Assembly (NCBI RefSeq): GCF_030539555.1
Contig: NZ_JAUNXX010000001.1
Location: 117,904 to 158,738 of the forward strand
Length of the DNA: 40,835 bases
Source: Methanobrevibacter sp.
GTDB lineage: Archaea; Methanobacteriota; Methanobacteria; Methanobacteriales; Methanobacteriaceae
Direction of reading: 5' to 3'
Shown here: positions 8,856 through 17,708 of the stretch, piece by piece
How positions within the stretch are numbered: position 1 is the first letter of the stretch
Layout of the letters: each line of letters opens with the position of its first letter
Notes under the pieces: generated by a model
What the model was told of the DNA's origin: nothing
Database searches by the model: none
What the model saw: the letters and a program-made list of their open reading frames with translations, nothing else
Made by a program: the position numbers and the translations under genes

Positions 8856-9140
8856 TCAGACCCTAAAATTGTCATCAATATAAGAATCAAACTTCAAATA
8901 GGCTTCATCGATTGCCTTGATGATTTGGTCTTGAGTGATCTCTGAAAGCTCATCAAAAATGACTCCAACGTCAACATCAACGTCCAACTGTTCGTTTTCA
9001 TAGATGATAACGATGTCCAAGTCCAAGTCTTCCAATTCTTTGGTGGAAATTGTTTTTGAAACTTCACGTTCAAGAATTTCACCGAAATCGTCAGAAATAG
9101 TTGACAAATCTTCATTAGTTAATACTTTTAACTTTGACAT
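8856..9140 (-). CDS. DUF3194 family protein
   Basis: The likely start is ATG 9140 (MSKLKVLTNED), giving 94 residues; the longer open frame upstream overlaps the prefoldin gene and is not needed. The protein is acidic, with a DLDLDIVIIYENE segment and alternating DVDVDVGVI beta strands. DUF3194 proteins lie next to prefoldin beta in many euryarchaea, as here (34 bp downstream), which supports the call. The molecular function is unknown. It is the last gene of the operon. Confidence 0.8.
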   Translation of the reverse strand: MSKLKVLTNEDLSTISDDFGEILEREVSKTISTKELEDLDLDIVIIYENEQLDVDVDVGVIFDELSEITQDQIIKAIDEAYLKFDSYIDDNFRV

Positions 9141-9174
9141 AAAAATCCAAAAAAAAGAAATAAAGAAAATAAGC

Positions 9175-9522
9175 CTATTGGCCCATTCCTTGCATTGCAG
9201 TTTGAATAGTGTTCTGCATCTCTTCAAGTTTTTTCATGACTCTTTCCTCTTGGCGAGCCATGGTCTGTTTTCTTAACTCGAGAGTTTCTAATTTATCTTC
9301 CATTTCAGCTAAAGCATCAGCATATTCCACTTTAATAAGTAAAGTGCCTGCCTGTTTGAATACTTCAGTATTTTCATCGGTTTTTTTGAGTTCATCCAAT
9401 GCTTTTTCAGTTTCTTGAATTTGAATTTCAACATTTTGAACCTGCATGGTTACAGCCTGAGCCTGTTGTTGTAACTGTTGAAACTGATTTAATTGATGTT
9501 GAATATTTTCAGGAATCTCCAT
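9175..9522 (-). CDS. pfdB: Prefoldin subunit beta
   Basis: This 115-residue protein is the beta subunit of the hexameric archaeal prefoldin chaperone, which holds unfolded proteins for the thermosome. The sequence shows two long coiled-coil helices (about 1-45 and 70-112, rich in Q, E and K heptads) flanking a short hairpin segment around residues 48-68, the standard beta-subunit layout and length. GGTGA precedes ATG 9522 by 4 nt. It lies 38 bp downstream of the Pcc1-like gene. Confidence 0.93.
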   Translation of the reverse strand: MEIPENIQHQLNQFQQLQQQAQAVTMQVQNVEIQIQETEKALDELKKTDENTEVFKQAGTLLIKVEYADALAEMEDKLETLELRKQTMARQEERVMKKLEEMQNTIQTAMQGMGQ

Positions 9523-9560
9523 AATATCACCTTGTATTTTATTTTATAATCATATGAACA

Positions 9561-9827
9561 TTAATTTGTCAAGTTATTTATTTCCAATGCCAGTTTAATC
9601 CACTTTATTGCAGAGTTAACAGAAGCCCTGAAGGATGTGGAATCCTCCGCGTCAATGTTAATCAGTATTTTAGAGCCATCCAGATTTATTGTCATGGATG
9701 ACCTGTAATCCGGAGCCGTATCAAATTCCAAAATAATTGAATCATAAATTATTTTAGCCTGAGAGTCGCTTTCAAATTCAATAGCTATGTCACTTTTAAC
9801 AGATTCAAGAGGGCTTTCATCAGTCAT
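9561..9827 (-). CDS. KEOPS complex Pcc1-like subunit
   Basis: This 88-residue protein matches the small CTAG/Pcc1 family: an N-terminal beta strand (KSDIAIEFES), a central RSSMTINLDG strand and a C-terminal helix (FRASVNSAIKWIKLALEI). Pcc1 dimerises the KEOPS complex that makes the tRNA t6A modification. The start ATG 9827 overlaps the Brix gene by 8 bp and has GAGGT just upstream, so the two are translationally coupled. The context among translation genes fits. Confidence 0.8.
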   Translation of the reverse strand: MTDESPLESVKSDIAIEFESDSQAKIIYDSIILEFDTAPDYRSSMTINLDGSKILINIDAEDSTSFRASVNSAIKWIKLALEINNLTN

Positions 9828-10305
9828 TAGCTACCTCTAAAACTTTTTTAACGTTGATTTGGAAATTAATCCTATCGCCGAACTTGTTGATGAAGTTGAT
9901 CTTAGCTATCAAATCGTCACTACTAGAGATTAAGATATAATTATCCTCTGCATTATCGACAAGCTCAATGTCCAGAATTTCACTTAAAACATCGAGCCTT
10001 TTAACTTGTGAAACCATTTTCAATTTGGATGGAGCTATATTCATCTTGTCATTTTCAGCAGAAGCTCCGATGAGAACTGCAAGTAAAATTTCACCTTTGT
10101 TTGAATAAAATGTTATTTTACTTGGATTTCCTTTAATCTCATTTACAATTGCCAAGTTAAATTCATCTAATTGCAAAGCCTTCAAAAGAAGCTCACGCAT
10201 GTTCATTTTTCCTCTATTGACGGATGTTGAACCTGTTGCATGTGCCAAATCTTTACAAAACTTTCTAGTTTTTTGAGAAGGTTTTCTAGAAGTTGAAATT
10301 AACAT
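9820..10305 (-). CDS. Brix domain rRNA biogenesis protein (archaeal Imp4-like)
   Basis: This 161-residue protein begins MLISTSRKPSQKTRKFCKDL, the start of archaeal Brix proteins. It has the AHATGSTSVNRGK segment typical of the domain and a NEIKGNPSKITFY strand pair in the middle. Brix proteins act in maturation and assembly of ribosomal RNA. It sits between rpo12 and the Pcc1-like gene, its usual archaeal position. ATG 10305 has no clear Shine-Dalgarno and lies 42 bp after the rpo12 stop. Confidence 0.88.
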   Translation of the reverse strand: MLISTSRKPSQKTRKFCKDLAHATGSTSVNRGKMNMRELLLKALQLDEFNLAIVNEIKGNPSKITFYSNKGEILLAVLIGASAENDKMNIAPSKLKMVSQVKRLDVLSEILDIELVDNAEDNYILISSSDDLIAKINFINKFGDRINFQINVKKVLEVAND

Positions 10306-10347
10306 ATAAAATCAAAAATAGTAAAAAATATAGAAAAGCAGATGTGA

Positions 10348-10479
10348 TTATCTTGCTTTTATAACTCTAGTTGTCTCTGGAACATTCTTGAATAAAATCC
10401 TATATCTGCATTTAGGACATTTATTTTCCATGTAGCTTTTATGGTCTACTTCAGCTCCACAACGTGGACATCTATACAA
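10348..10479 (-). CDS. rpoP: RNA polymerase subunit Rpo12 (RpoP)
   Basis: This 43-residue protein reads M(TTG)YRCPRCGAEVD...CPKCRYRI...ETTRVIKAR. It has the CxxC...CxxC zinc ribbon of Rpo12/Rpb12 at residues 4-7 and 21-24 and the usual basic C-terminus. No in-frame ATG fits; TTG 10479 is chosen because GGAGG lies 8 nt upstream inside the last codons of the eL43 gene, and the family starts at MYRCPRCG. It is the small zinc-binding subunit of archaeal RNA polymerase. Confidence 0.92.
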   Translation of the reverse strand: MYRCPRCGAEVDHKSYMENKCPKCRYRILFKNVPETTRVIKAR

Positions 10480-10482
10480 CGT

Positions 10483-10752
10483 CTATTCCTCCACTTTAAT
10501 GTCTCTGATACTGCGTGCAGCAGATTTTGCCATAGGAGTTTGAGGAACGTAAGCTCCACCGGTGAATACTGCACCACATTTTCTGCATTTCCAAATTCCA
10601 GCAGCTTGTCTTTTTACATAAGGTCTATCACATTTAGGACAAACATGATTCTTTTTCATGTTTTCTTCGATGATTTTAACAGATCTTTTTGCTTTTCTTC
10701 CGTATCTTGCACCAAACCTTCCTGTGATACCTACTTTTTTAGTTCTTGCCAT
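10483..10752 (-). CDS. rpl37ae: Large ribosomal subunit protein eL43 (L37Ae)
   Basis: This 89-residue protein starts [20 protein letters not shown], the conserved eL43 N-terminus. It has a zinc ribbon CPKC...CRKC at about residues 38-60 and ends in the KSAARSIRD segment. GGAG precedes the ATG by about 9 nt. It is the first gene of the six-gene cluster and its stop codon is 3 nt before the rpo12 start. A 23-bp palindrome lies just upstream. Confidence 0.95.
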   Translation of the reverse strand: MARTKKVGITGRFGARYGRKAKRSVKIIEENMKKNHVCPKCDRPYVKRQAAGIWKCRKCGAVFTGGAYVPQTPMAKSAARSIRDIKVEE

Positions 10753-10790
10753 TTAATATCTCTCCATAATAAATAAAATTTAATCAAAAA

Positions 10791-10813
10791 ATGTAAATTA
10801 ATTTAATTTACAT
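10791..10813. promoter_or_regulatory. Perfect 23-bp palindrome in the eL43 operon promoter
   Basis: The arms ATGTAAATTA and TAATTTACAT are perfect and separated by 3 nt. The element is centred about 50 nt before the eL43 start codon and overlaps the place expected for the TATA box, so it could be an operator. The AT richness lowers confidence. Confidence 0.35.
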
Positions 10814-10936
10814 AGATTATCTAAAATAATCATAAAATTATCTAATATGATAATATAGTATTTACTTATATTTAAAGGTTTGCTAAAAATTAGTTAATTT
10901 AATAAAAAACAATGATATTGGAATAAAATATATATA

Positions 10937-10996
10937 ATTTTGATGAGAATCACTTCCCCCTATAAATCAGTTATTTTATCAGATGCTCATCAAAAT
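10937..10996. other. 11-bp inverted repeat enclosing 38 nt downstream of guaB
   Basis: The arms ATTTTGATGAG (10937-10947) and CTCATCAAAAT (10986-10996) are perfect. The enclosed segment contains a run of five C and a smaller imperfect repeat. It begins 21 nt after the guaB stop on the minus strand, so it may be its 3' stem-loop or a small RNA. Confidence 0.4.
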
Positions 10997-11017
10997 ATAA
11001 TATTAAAGAATATCCAA

Positions 11018-12502
11018 CTAGTCAAGAGTTGGATAATTAGGGCTTTCATTAGTAATTAACAGGTCATGAGGATGAGATTCCTTAATTCCACTGCTTGTAA
11101 TTCTAACGAAGTTTGCTTTTTCCTGCATTGCCTTAATATCTTTTGCACCACAATAACCCATGGATGATTTCAAACCACCCACCAATTGGAATAGAATTTC
11201 TGCAATTGTACCCCTATAAGGTACAGCGCCTTCAATTCCTTCAGGAACATATTTAGTGTGGTTCATTTTACTTTTATTTCCTTGGAAGTATCTGTCTGAT
11301 CCTCCATCATACTCACTGGTCATCGCACCCATGGATCCCATTCCACGGTATTTTTTGTATTGTTTACCGTTCATAACAACAATATCACCAGGAGCTTCAA
11401 GAGAAGCGGCAAGTAAGTTTCCAAGCATTACTGCATCAGCACCTGCACCAATAGCTTTAGCAACATCACCGGAGTATCTGATACCACCATCAGCAATTAC
11501 AGGGATACCTGAATCCGCTGCAGCATCAGCAACATCTGAAATTGCAGTAAGTTGTGGTACACCAACACCAGCCACAATACGAGTAGTACACATTGAACCC
11601 GGACCGATACCGACCTTAAGCGCATCAACACCCATGGAAATTAAATCTTCAGCAGCTTGGGCGGTAGCAATGTTTCCCACACACAATTCCGCATCAATAT
11701 TATCCTTAATGGTTTCAGTGAATTTGACCACATTCATGTTATGTGCATGAGCACAGTCAATGGAAATGATATCCGCACCAGCCTCATCAAGTGCCATTGC
11801 CCTGTCCAAATCAAACGGACCGCATGCAGCGGCAACCAAAAAGTTACCGTCATCATCACGGGCGGCATCAGGATACTGATTTTGGTTTAGGATATCCTTA
11901 ATAGTGATAATTCCAACCAATTTGTCATCGTGGACAACCGGAAGTCTTTCAACTTTATTTTCATAAGCAACATTCAACGCTTCTTCAGCAGAAACCCCTT
12001 CTTCGACAGTCACTACATCAGAAGTCATTATATCCTTAATTACAGTGTTAGGTTCGGATTTTAAAACCGGTCTGATATCCCTTTTTGAGATAATACCCAT
12101 GATTTTATCACCATCAACCACCGGCAAACCACTGATGAGCTCATCACGCATTAAAGATAAAGCTTCTGTAACAGTTGAATCCGGAGAAATGGTTATAACA
12201 TCACGAATAGTCAAATCTTCAGCATTTTTTACCTTTTTGACTTCCTCAACCTGCCTTTCCTGTGAGATGTTTCTGTGGAGTACACCTACACCACCTTGCT
12301 GTGCCATGGCAATTGCAAGTTCCGCTTCAGTTACGGTATCCATAGCTGCGCTTAAAACAGGAATGTTAAGTTTAATTCCTTTGCCCAGTTCAATTTTGGT
12401 ATCAATGTCCTTAGGTTCCACATAACTTGCATTAGGGGTTAAAAGAAAATCATCAAAAGTATAAGACATTCTTGCTTCCTGAACTTTTTTTGAAAATGAC
12501 AT
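11018..12502 (-). CDS. guaB: IMP dehydrogenase
   Basis: This 494-residue enzyme converts IMP to XMP with NAD+, the committed step to GMP. The TIM barrel is interrupted by a pair of CBS domains (about 95-220). The catalytic loop GPGSMCTTR with its Cys lies near residue 304, and the flap region has the [12 protein letters not shown] motif near the C-terminus. Length is normal. GGTG precedes ATG 12502, which is 12 nt after the mfnB stop, so the two form an operon. Confidence 0.95.
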   Translation of the reverse strand: MSFSKKVQEARMSYTFDDFLLTPNASYVEPKDIDTKIELGKGIKLNIPVLSAAMDTVTEAELAIAMAQQGGVGVLHRNISQERQVEEVKKVKNAEDLTIRDVITISPDSTVTEALSLMRDELISGLPVVDGDKIMGIISKRDIRPVLKSEPNTVIKDIMTSDVVTVEEGVSAEEALNVAYENKVERLPVVHDDKLVGIITIKDILNQNQYPDAARDDDGNFLVAAACGPFDLDRAMALDEAGADIISIDCAHAHNMNVVKFTETIKDNIDAELCVGNIATAQAAEDLISMGVDALKVGIGPGSMCTTRIVAGVGVPQLTAISDVADAAADSGIPVIADGGIRYSGDVAKAIGAGADAVMLGNLLAASLEAPGDIVVMNGKQYKKYRGMGSMGAMTSEYDGGSDRYFQGNKSKMNHTKYVPEGIEGAVPYRGTIAEILFQLVGGLKSSMGYCGAKDIKAMQEKANFVRITSSGIKESHPHDLLITNESPNYPTLD

Positions 12503-12514
12503 AATTACACCTGA

Positions 12515-13228
12515 TTAGAATGAATCCAATAATTCTTTAAGCTCAGCTACGGCAGTGCGGTGTATTTTACCAGTATTTCTGTCACCACCCACACATGCAG
12601 CTCCCCTGATACCAACTACATCACAACCTATGTCATGTAGAGGTTTTAACTGTTCTTTTTTAACAGAACCTGCAAGTGCGGTCAACAAATCGTAACTGTG
12701 AGCCTCTTCAACAAATTCCTTTAATTGGTCAATATCCAAATAATCAAATAAGGTATGACCGTCTTTAACTGCAGTATCCAGCATTGCAAGGTCGCATCCT
12801 GCATCTTTTGCCACTTTTGGAATTTCCATAGGATCGACCGCACCTACACGGTGAGCATCAGCATAACCTGCAGCCACAATAATTGTATCTTCACTAACAT
12901 CTTTTACAGTTTTAACAACATTTTCCATGACTTCAACAGCTTCGTCATGGTCTTTTGTTCCGTATAATCCAACTTTAATGTAATCCGCTCCGGAAACGTG
13001 AGCGCCCATTGCCGCAAGGGAAACAGTACCTGGTTTGTAAGGTACATCACCTAAAGTAGCGCTTACAAGCTTGTCTTCAGGAGTCAATTCCCTGATTTCT
13101 TTTATAACCCATGGGAAATTGGCACCCAGGGAACCTTCCTTAGGGTTTTTTACATCTACAATGTCTGCTCCACCTTCAATTGATTCAAGAGCTTCTTCAC
13201 GATTTATAGGACTTATTAATAGAAGCAT
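12515..13228 (-). CDS. mfnB: (5-formylfuran-3-yl)methyl phosphate synthase MfnB
   Basis: This 237-residue protein (formerly DUF556) condenses two glyceraldehyde-3-phosphate molecules to the furan precursor of methanofuran. The start [13 protein letters not shown] and the conserved VDVKNPKEG with Lys27 and YIKVGLYG with Lys85 agree with the residues known in the Methanocaldococcus enzyme. GGAGG lies 7 nt before ATG 13228. It is first in the operon with guaB; the promoter is in the AT-rich 100 bp upstream. It marks the organism as a methanogen. Confidence 0.93.
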   Translation of the reverse strand: MLLLISPINREEALESIEGGADIVDVKNPKEGSLGANFPWVIKEIRELTPEDKLVSATLGDVPYKPGTVSLAAMGAHVSGADYIKVGLYGTKDHDEAVEVMENVVKTVKDVSEDTIIVAAGYADAHRVGAVDPMEIPKVAKDAGCDLAMLDTAVKDGHTLFDYLDIDQLKEFVEEAHSYDLLTALAGSVKKEQLKPLHDIGCDVVGIRGAACVGGDRNTGKIHRTAVAELKELLDSF

Positions 13229-13330
13229 GTATTTCCTCCAATAAAATATAATATTATAATATAATAATATTACTTCTTTATTATTTATAATAGTATTGGT
13301 TTTATTGAAAATTTTTAAAAAAAAGTAGAA

Positions 13331-14533
13331 TTAATAAGGTGAATCCTTATTGGATACATTATCTTTAATTATGCCGTGAGCTTTCGGATAAAAACCGACA
13401 TCTGCTGATAACTTTCTCATGTTTTCAATAATTTCATTAGTGGGAATTGCCACAGGACAGTTTAGTGTGCACAATCCGCATAAGGTGCACATGTAGAGGC
13501 CTGAATTGTAGCATGTCTCATCATCCTCTATGAATTTTGACATCGCAACACCACGGCCGCCCAGGTAGTTATTGAATCCGAATTCATTTCCTACGGCATT
13601 GTATACCGGACAGTGAACAACACAGTTTCCGCAGCCTATGCAATAAAGACATTCTGGAGTTGCTTCACTTCTTCCATTATCCAGAAGTATAACCACAACC
13701 TTTTCGGCACCGTACATATTCTTTAAGAGTTTTTTCTCAATGTCTGCTGTTTTTGATGGGCCTGAAATTACGTTCATGTATGAGGTCACATAGTTTCCGG
13801 TTGCAAAAATTGTCTCAAGCTTTACAACGGAGATTGCGTCCTCCAGACAAGGCACTATTTTATCGATTCCAGCTACAATTATATGCAAATCTTTTAGTGA
13901 AACTATTGAAATATTACCCTCATTGTGCACCATTACAAGGGACCCCTCTTCGGACGCTATTGCATTGGCTCCACTTATACCTACATTGGCATTTTCAAGG
14001 CGTTTTAGCACATCACTTCTTACAGTTTCCATGATTTCCCTGGCCTCGGGATGAACTTTAACGTCCAGTGATTCATTGACAATGTCTGTAATCTTTGATA
14101 TATTCAAATGGGAAGCTGGTCCTGTCGGATGAACAGGCTTATTGTCGGTTTTCTTAAGCTGCAGAATCCGATCTCCCAAATCAGTTTCGACAACATCAAT
14201 ACCCGAATCTTTCAGATGATTTTTAAGATTGATTTCACCCAACGTATTTGATTTGGCTTTGGCTATTGTAGTGCAGCCATATTCTTCAAGCAATTCGTCA
14301 ATGATGTTCAATGCATCCCGTGATGAATCGGCAATATTAAAATCGATACCATTGCGTTTAAATGACTCCAAAACCTGGCCAAAGAGCTCTTCATTATGTT
14401 CGATGGAATATTTTTTGATTTCCCGGACTCTTTTTGTCAGCCTTTTGGTGGAGGGTGAGTCCTTAATGGTATTTGACCTTTTTTTAACTGTGTTGAATGA
14501 TTTTCTCATTGTTTCTAGTTCACTGGCTTTCAT
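13331..14533 (-). CDS. LutB-like LUD-domain iron-sulfur protein
   Basis: This 400-residue protein has an N-terminal LUD domain (about 40-290, with GISGANAIASEEGSLVM) and a C-terminal pair of 4Fe-4S motifs (CIGCGNCVVHCP and CTLCGLCTLNCP, about residues 300-365). It resembles the LutB subunit of lactate-oxidising complexes and would pass electrons between a partner and the CCG-domain protein encoded just upstream. ATG 14533 is preferred over 14545 because GGTGA stands 5 nt before it. It overlaps the upstream gene by 14 bp. The substrate is unknown. Confidence 0.82.
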   Translation of the reverse strand: MKASELETMRKSFNTVKKRSNTIKDSPSTKRLTKRVREIKKYSIEHNEELFGQVLESFKRNGIDFNIADSSRDALNIIDELLEEYGCTTIAKAKSNTLGEINLKNHLKDSGIDVVETDLGDRILQLKKTDNKPVHPTGPASHLNISKITDIVNESLDVKVHPEAREIMETVRSDVLKRLENANVGISGANAIASEEGSLVMVHNEGNISIVSLKDLHIIVAGIDKIVPCLEDAISVVKLETIFATGNYVTSYMNVISGPSKTADIEKKLLKNMYGAEKVVVILLDNGRSEATPECLYCIGCGNCVVHCPVYNAVGNEFGFNNYLGGRGVAMSKFIEDDETCYNSGLYMCTLCGLCTLNCPVAIPTNEIIENMRKLSADVGFYPKAHGIIKDNVSNKDSPY

Positions 14534-15191
14534 CCATCTCACCATATTCCATTAAGAATTCTGTCAAATCAAGTACTTTCAAATCATCATTTTCAAGATT
14601 GAGCTTGCAGAAAGGACATGAGGTTATAAGTATCCCGCATCCTGTCTCTTTTGCCTGGGAAATTCTTGTTGATGCCATCTGGTCTGCAATTTCGGGATAT
14701 GCTGATTTTACGCCCCCTCCGGCGCCGCAGCATAAGCTGTTTTCATGGCTGTTTTCCATCTCAACCAGATTTGCAGCTGACCTGATGACATTTCTGGGTT
14801 CGTCGAATACATTGCAATGACGTCCCAGGTGGCAGGAATCATGATATGTAACGTCCAAATCCTTCTTAGACACCTTAAGTTTTCCATCGCTGATCAGTTC
14901 ATCCAGCAATTGGGATATGTGAATAACATCAAGACCTTCATAGTCATCTTTCAATGTCTTATAGCATCCCGCACAGGAAGTGATGATTTTTTCTCCTTTT
15001 AAAATCCCAGTATTCTTTTCAATCTGATTTTTGGCATCATCTATAAAACCGGTTCTAAGCAAAACAGATCCGCAGCATTTCTCATCTTCCAAAATGTGAA
15101 AATCAACGCCTGCAATTTCCAGAAGCCTTTCTGTTGCTTCGCCAATGGCTGTCTGTTTTTCCCGTGCAGTGCATCCTCTAAAATATAACAT
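14520..15191 (-). CDS. CCG-domain Fe-S oxidoreductase (LutA/HdrB-like)
   Basis: This 223-residue protein has two cysteine-rich CCG domains: the first with CCGSVLL and SCAGCYKTL, the second with HDSCHLGRHC, LCCGAGGG and SCPFC. Such domains hold unusual iron-sulfur clusters in heterodisulfide reductase HdrB, LutA and GlpC. Its gene overlaps that of the LutB-like protein, so they probably form one complex. GAGG before ATG 15191 lies inside the end of the DUF2304 gene. It is shorter than HdrB and closer in layout to LutA. Confidence 0.85.
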   Translation of the reverse strand: MLYFRGCTAREKQTAIGEATERLLEIAGVDFHILEDEKCCGSVLLRTGFIDDAKNQIEKNTGILKGEKIITSCAGCYKTLKDDYEGLDVIHISQLLDELISDGKLKVSKKDLDVTYHDSCHLGRHCNVFDEPRNVIRSAANLVEMENSHENSLCCGAGGGVKSAYPEIADQMASTRISQAKETGCGILITSCPFCKLNLENDDLKVLDLTEFLMEYGEMDESQ

Positions 15192-15196
15192 GATAA

Positions 15197-15544
15197 TTAT
15201 TCCTCTTCATCTTCAAGAGTAATCTCGTTTTGTATGGCCACTTCCTTAACAATTTTGTTTAAGTCATTTTGCATTTCATCCACAATGAAGTATAGTTTCA
15301 AAACAATGTAGAACAGTATGATAAATACCAGAATAATTACAAAATCCAAACCACGGGTTATGCCGAAAAAGCTTGCAAACGAAGTACTTAAATGTGGGAA
15401 AAGTGCAAATACACTAACAAAAATCCAGAATATGGACCATAAAATGACTGTAGTGAAGGAATTTTTCCTTTTCATGTATCTTAAAATAATTCCCACAATA
15501 GCTATTATAGAAATAATCGGAAATATTAAAGAATATAAAAACAT
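15197..15544 (-). CDS. DUF2304 family membrane protein
   Basis: This 115-residue protein has three predicted transmembrane segments (MFLYSLIFPIISIIAIVGII, the segment around ILWSIFWIFVSVFAL, and DFVIILVFIILFYIVL) and an acidic cytoplasmic tail. DUF2304 proteins commonly accompany family-2 glycosyltransferases, as here. ATG 15544 is chosen because GGTGA lies 5 nt before it; ATG 15556 directly abuts the upstream stop codon with no ribosome site. It may anchor or assist the glycosyltransferase at the membrane. Confidence 0.82.
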   Translation of the reverse strand: MFLYSLIFPIISIIAIVGIILRYMKRKNSFTTVILWSIFWIFVSVFALFPHLSTSFASFFGITRGLDFVIILVFIILFYIVLKLYFIVDEMQNDLNKIVKEVAIQNEITLEDEEE

Positions 15545-15556
15545 AAGTATCACCAT

Positions 15557-16261
15557 TTAAAATTGATGTTTGATCATCTGGAACAATATCTTAATTGCAA
15601 CAGTGACGTTTGTTCCTTTTGCTTGAGTTTCTGGAGTGTAAATAGTTTCAATCGGAACTTCTGCGAATGGAATATCATTATCATTAATTTCACGTATAAA
15701 TTCTGAAGATATTAAATATCCGGTTGCATTAATAGTAATCTTGTTCAATGCATTTCTTGTCAGGGCTCTGAATCCTGTTTGAGAATCGCTTACATTCACC
15801 CTATAAAAAATTCTAGTTAAAATATTCATTATCGCATTTGCAAAATTACGGGTGAAAGGCATGTCCTTAAGAGGCCTTACTCCAATAACTGCTTCGGCTT
15901 CGCCTGTAACCAACGGCTTTATTACATCATCCAAATCATCGGCAGAGTGCTGTCCATCAGAATCCATGCTTACAATATATTTTGGATTGTATTTTAAAAC
16001 AGCATCAAAACCTGTTTGGGTTGCAACGCCAACGCCCCTATTTATAAGTAGGGAATAAACATGAATCCTGTTCGGATATTTCCTTTTGGATTCCATAATA
16101 ACATCCAAAGTGTTGTCTGATGACCCGTCATTGACAATTACCATATTATATCCTTTCTCTGCAATGGCTTCGATTACAGGTTGGATTCTTGTTGCTTCAT
16201 TATATGCGGGAAGAACCACATATGTTGCATCCTTATCTTGCGCAGTTATTTCATATTCCAT
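15557..16261 (-). CDS. Family 2 glycosyltransferase (dolichol-phosphate mannosyltransferase-like)
   Basis: This 234-residue GT-A enzyme shows YVVLPAYNEATR near the start, IVNDGSSDNT for nucleotide binding, and the MDSDGQH metal-binding DxD-type motif near residue 100. SQTGFRALTR matches DPM1-like proteins. It has no transmembrane segments and pairs with the DUF2304 protein downstream. It probably transfers a sugar to a lipid carrier for protein glycosylation or cell-surface polymers. GGTG precedes ATG 16261, 12 nt after the ribC stop. Confidence 0.88.
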   Translation of the reverse strand: MEYEITAQDKDATYVVLPAYNEATRIQPVIEAIAEKGYNMVIVNDGSSDNTLDVIMESKRKYPNRIHVYSLLINRGVGVATQTGFDAVLKYNPKYIVSMDSDGQHSADDLDDVIKPLVTGEAEAVIGVRPLKDMPFTRNFANAIMNILTRIFYRVNVSDSQTGFRALTRNALNKITINATGYLISSEFIREINDNDIPFAEVPIETIYTPETQAKGTNVTVAIKILFQMIKHQF

Positions 16262-16273
16262 TTTACACCTTTT

Positions 16274-16738
<465 letters not shown>

Positions 16739-16791
16739 TCACCTTATGAAAAAGTATGTTCTTAATAATATAAATGTTTAGTCAAAATAAG

Positions 16792-16826
16792 AAAGTATTA
16801 TGAATTATTACCGAAAGTAATACTTT
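16792..16826. promoter_or_regulatory. AAAGTATTA / TAATACTTT inverted repeat between cbiO and ribC
   Basis: Perfect 9-bp arms (16792-16800 and 16818-16826) are separated by 17 nt. The element lies 60-94 nt before the ribC start, just upstream of a TATA-like TTTATATTATT, and 48-82 nt after the cbiO stop. It could be an operator for ribC, for instance for the archaeal riboflavin regulator RbkR, or part of the cbiO terminator. Confidence 0.45.
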
Positions 16827-16873
16827 GAGCTTTATAATTATGAAAAAAATTTTTTACAAAAAAAATATGTAAA

Positions 16874-17707
16874 TTATTTATTTACGAATTTCAAAAACTT
16901 ATCCTTAGCCTCATCAATTGTCAAAGGATAATCACCCTGCATGTCAAATCCATGTTCTGATTCAAGCTGCTGGAACAACTCGGTAACGATAGGCACCTTT
17001 AGATTTGCCTTTTCAAGAATTTCAGGTTGTGCAAAAATCTCTTTAGGAGTACCTTCACCAATTAATATCCCATCAACCAAAACAAAGACTTTATCTGCAT
17101 AGTTTGGAACTAAATCCACTTCGTGAGTTGAAATGATGATTGTAATTCCTTCCTCATTAAGCTCATTCAATAAATGATTTAAATTAACCACACCCTGCGG
17201 GTCAAGACCGGCAGTAGGTTCATCCAAAACCATTATTTCAGGTTTCATTGCAAGAATTCCTGCAATGGCCACTCTTTTCTTTTGACCTCCACTTAAATGA
17301 TGAGGGGCTGTCTTTTCAAATCCGCTCATACCAACACGTTCAAGCGCATCAGTTACCCTGTCTTGGACTTCCTCCATTGATAATCCTAAGTTCAACGGCC
17401 CAAAAGCGACATCTTCTTCAACAGTCGGTGCAAATATCTGATCATCAGGATTTTGAAATACAATGCCCACTTTTTGTCTGAATTTAAGTAAAGATTTTTT
17501 ATCATATTTTAACTCTTCACCATCGATGAAGACCTGTCCTTCATCAGGTTCGTAAATCCCGTTCAAATGCAGAAACAAAGTAGATTTACCTGCACCGTTT
17601 TTACCTAAAAGAGCCACCATCTGACCTTTTTCAACTTTTAAGCTTACGCCTTTCAGTGCCTGATAATCCTTATTGTACGAATATTTGATATTTTTAACTT
17701 CTAACAT
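16874..17707 (-). CDS. cbiO: Cobalt/nickel ECF transporter ATP-binding protein CbiO
   Basis: This 277-residue ABC ATPase starts at ATG 17707 (MLEVKNIKYSYN), with GGAG 7 nt upstream; an N-terminal extension of the frame overlaps cbiQ and is rejected. Walker A GKNGAGKST is at residues 35-43, the Q-loop VFQNPDDQIF follows, the signature LSGGQKKR is near 136, and Walker B VLDEPTAGLDP near 160. It powers the CbiMNQO metal importer. It is the last gene of the operon. Confidence 0.94.
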   Translation of the reverse strand: MLEVKNIKYSYNKDYQALKGVSLKVEKGQMVALLGKNGAGKSTLFLHLNGIYEPDEGQVFIDGEELKYDKKSLLKFRQKVGIVFQNPDDQIFAPTVEEDVAFGPLNLGLSMEEVQDRVTDALERVGMSGFEKTAPHHLSGGQKKRVAIAGILAMKPEIMVLDEPTAGLDPQGVVNLNHLLNELNEEGITIIISTHEVDLVPNYADKVFVLVDGILIGEGTPKEIFAQPEILEKANLKVPIVTELFQQLESEHGFDMQGDYPLTIDEAKDKFLKFVNK

Positions 17708-17708
17708 A

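Noticed and set aside
9141..9227. N-terminal extension of the DUF3194 frame
   Set aside because: It overlaps the prefoldin beta gene, and MSKLKVLTNED at 9140 fits the family start.
10937..10996. C/D box guide RNA
   Set aside because: TGATGA and CTGA strings occur, but spacing and a final D box do not fit a standard archaeal C/D RNA.
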